From JAGMDK01 sp023128695 (GTDB lineage Bacteria > Planctomycetota > Phycisphaerae > UBA1845 > Fen-1342), in contig DAOVQG010000311.1 in assembly GCA_030628805.1 (NCBI GenBank), positions 1 to 5,512 of the forward strand: a stretch of DNA of 5,512 nt, read 5' to 3'. Position 1 is the stretch's first letter, and every line of letters starts with the position of its first letter. The notes under the pieces were generated by a model, which was given only the letters and a program-made list of their open reading frames with translations, made no database searches and had not been told where the DNA came from. The translations under genes and the position numbers were made by a program. Of this stretch, positions 5,403 through 5,512 are shown piece after piece.

Positions 5403-5512
5403 GTCGGACTTAGGGTTCGAAAACACCGTGGGAGCGCGCCCATGTGGGTCGGCACCCCAGGGTCCAGACACCGAAGAGAGGCATAGAAAGCCACAAAACG
5501 GCTAAGTCCGAC
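5403..5512. repeat. Possible 110-bp element with 11-bp terminal inverted repeats (cut by window edge)
   Basis: GTCGGACTTAG (5403-5413) is the perfect reverse complement of CTAAGTCCGAC (5502-5512), the last 11 bases of the window. The 88 bases between have no gene. This is the layout of a miniature inverted-repeat element or the end of an insertion sequence. Because the right flank is missing, neither the full repeat length nor a target duplication can be seen. Confidence 0.45.

Overview
The window looks like a piece of a GC-rich planctomycete chromosome, probably from the Phycisphaerae or a related metagenomic lineage. This rests on three signs. One is a secreted beta-helix protein ending in a dockerin-like 'CPGDSNCDGS' domain. 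The second is abundant short GC-rich palindromic repeats whose accidental translations read like 'GTGILPV' or 'GTGFQPV', a pattern I associate with planctomycete intergenic DNA. The third is the scarcity of strong Shine-Dalgarno sequences at some genes. The lineage is inferred from style; no rRNA or species marker is present.

Layout. Bases 1-668 hold a decayed IS110-family transposase: an N-terminal fragment that has lost its start region and first catalytic motif and runs into unrelated sequence. Bases about 669-1006 hold no gene, but carry a cluster of palindromic repeats, including two 60-bp tandem units. A flavin reductase-like gene follows on the minus strand (1007-1516) with a good ribosome binding site. 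An AT-rich divergent region (1517-1842) holds its promoter and, nearer the next gene, a large GC-rich hairpin element (1706-1797). A small FmdB-type zinc-ribbon gene starts with GTG at 1843 on the plus strand. It converges on the aspartokinase gene lysC (2148-3371, minus strand). Only 22 bases upstream of lysC, on the same strand, ends a gene for a 595-residue secreted, cysteine-rich, parallel beta-helix protein with a dockerin-like C-terminus (3394-5181). The right end (5182-5512) has no gene. It holds more palindromes, one of them the same family as a repeat at 736-760, and an apparent terminal-inverted-repeat element that ends exactly at the window edge.

How the genes relate. There is no obvious pathway here. 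LysC is core amino-acid biosynthesis (first step from aspartate to lysine, threonine and methionine). The flavin reductase and the FmdB protein are small accessory or housekeeping proteins. The beta-helix protein is probably exported and cell-surface or envelope associated. I see no convincing new multi-gene system. The most interesting material is the repeat and hairpin DNA between genes, the base-composition mosaic and cysteine ladder of the beta-helix gene, and the dead transposase.
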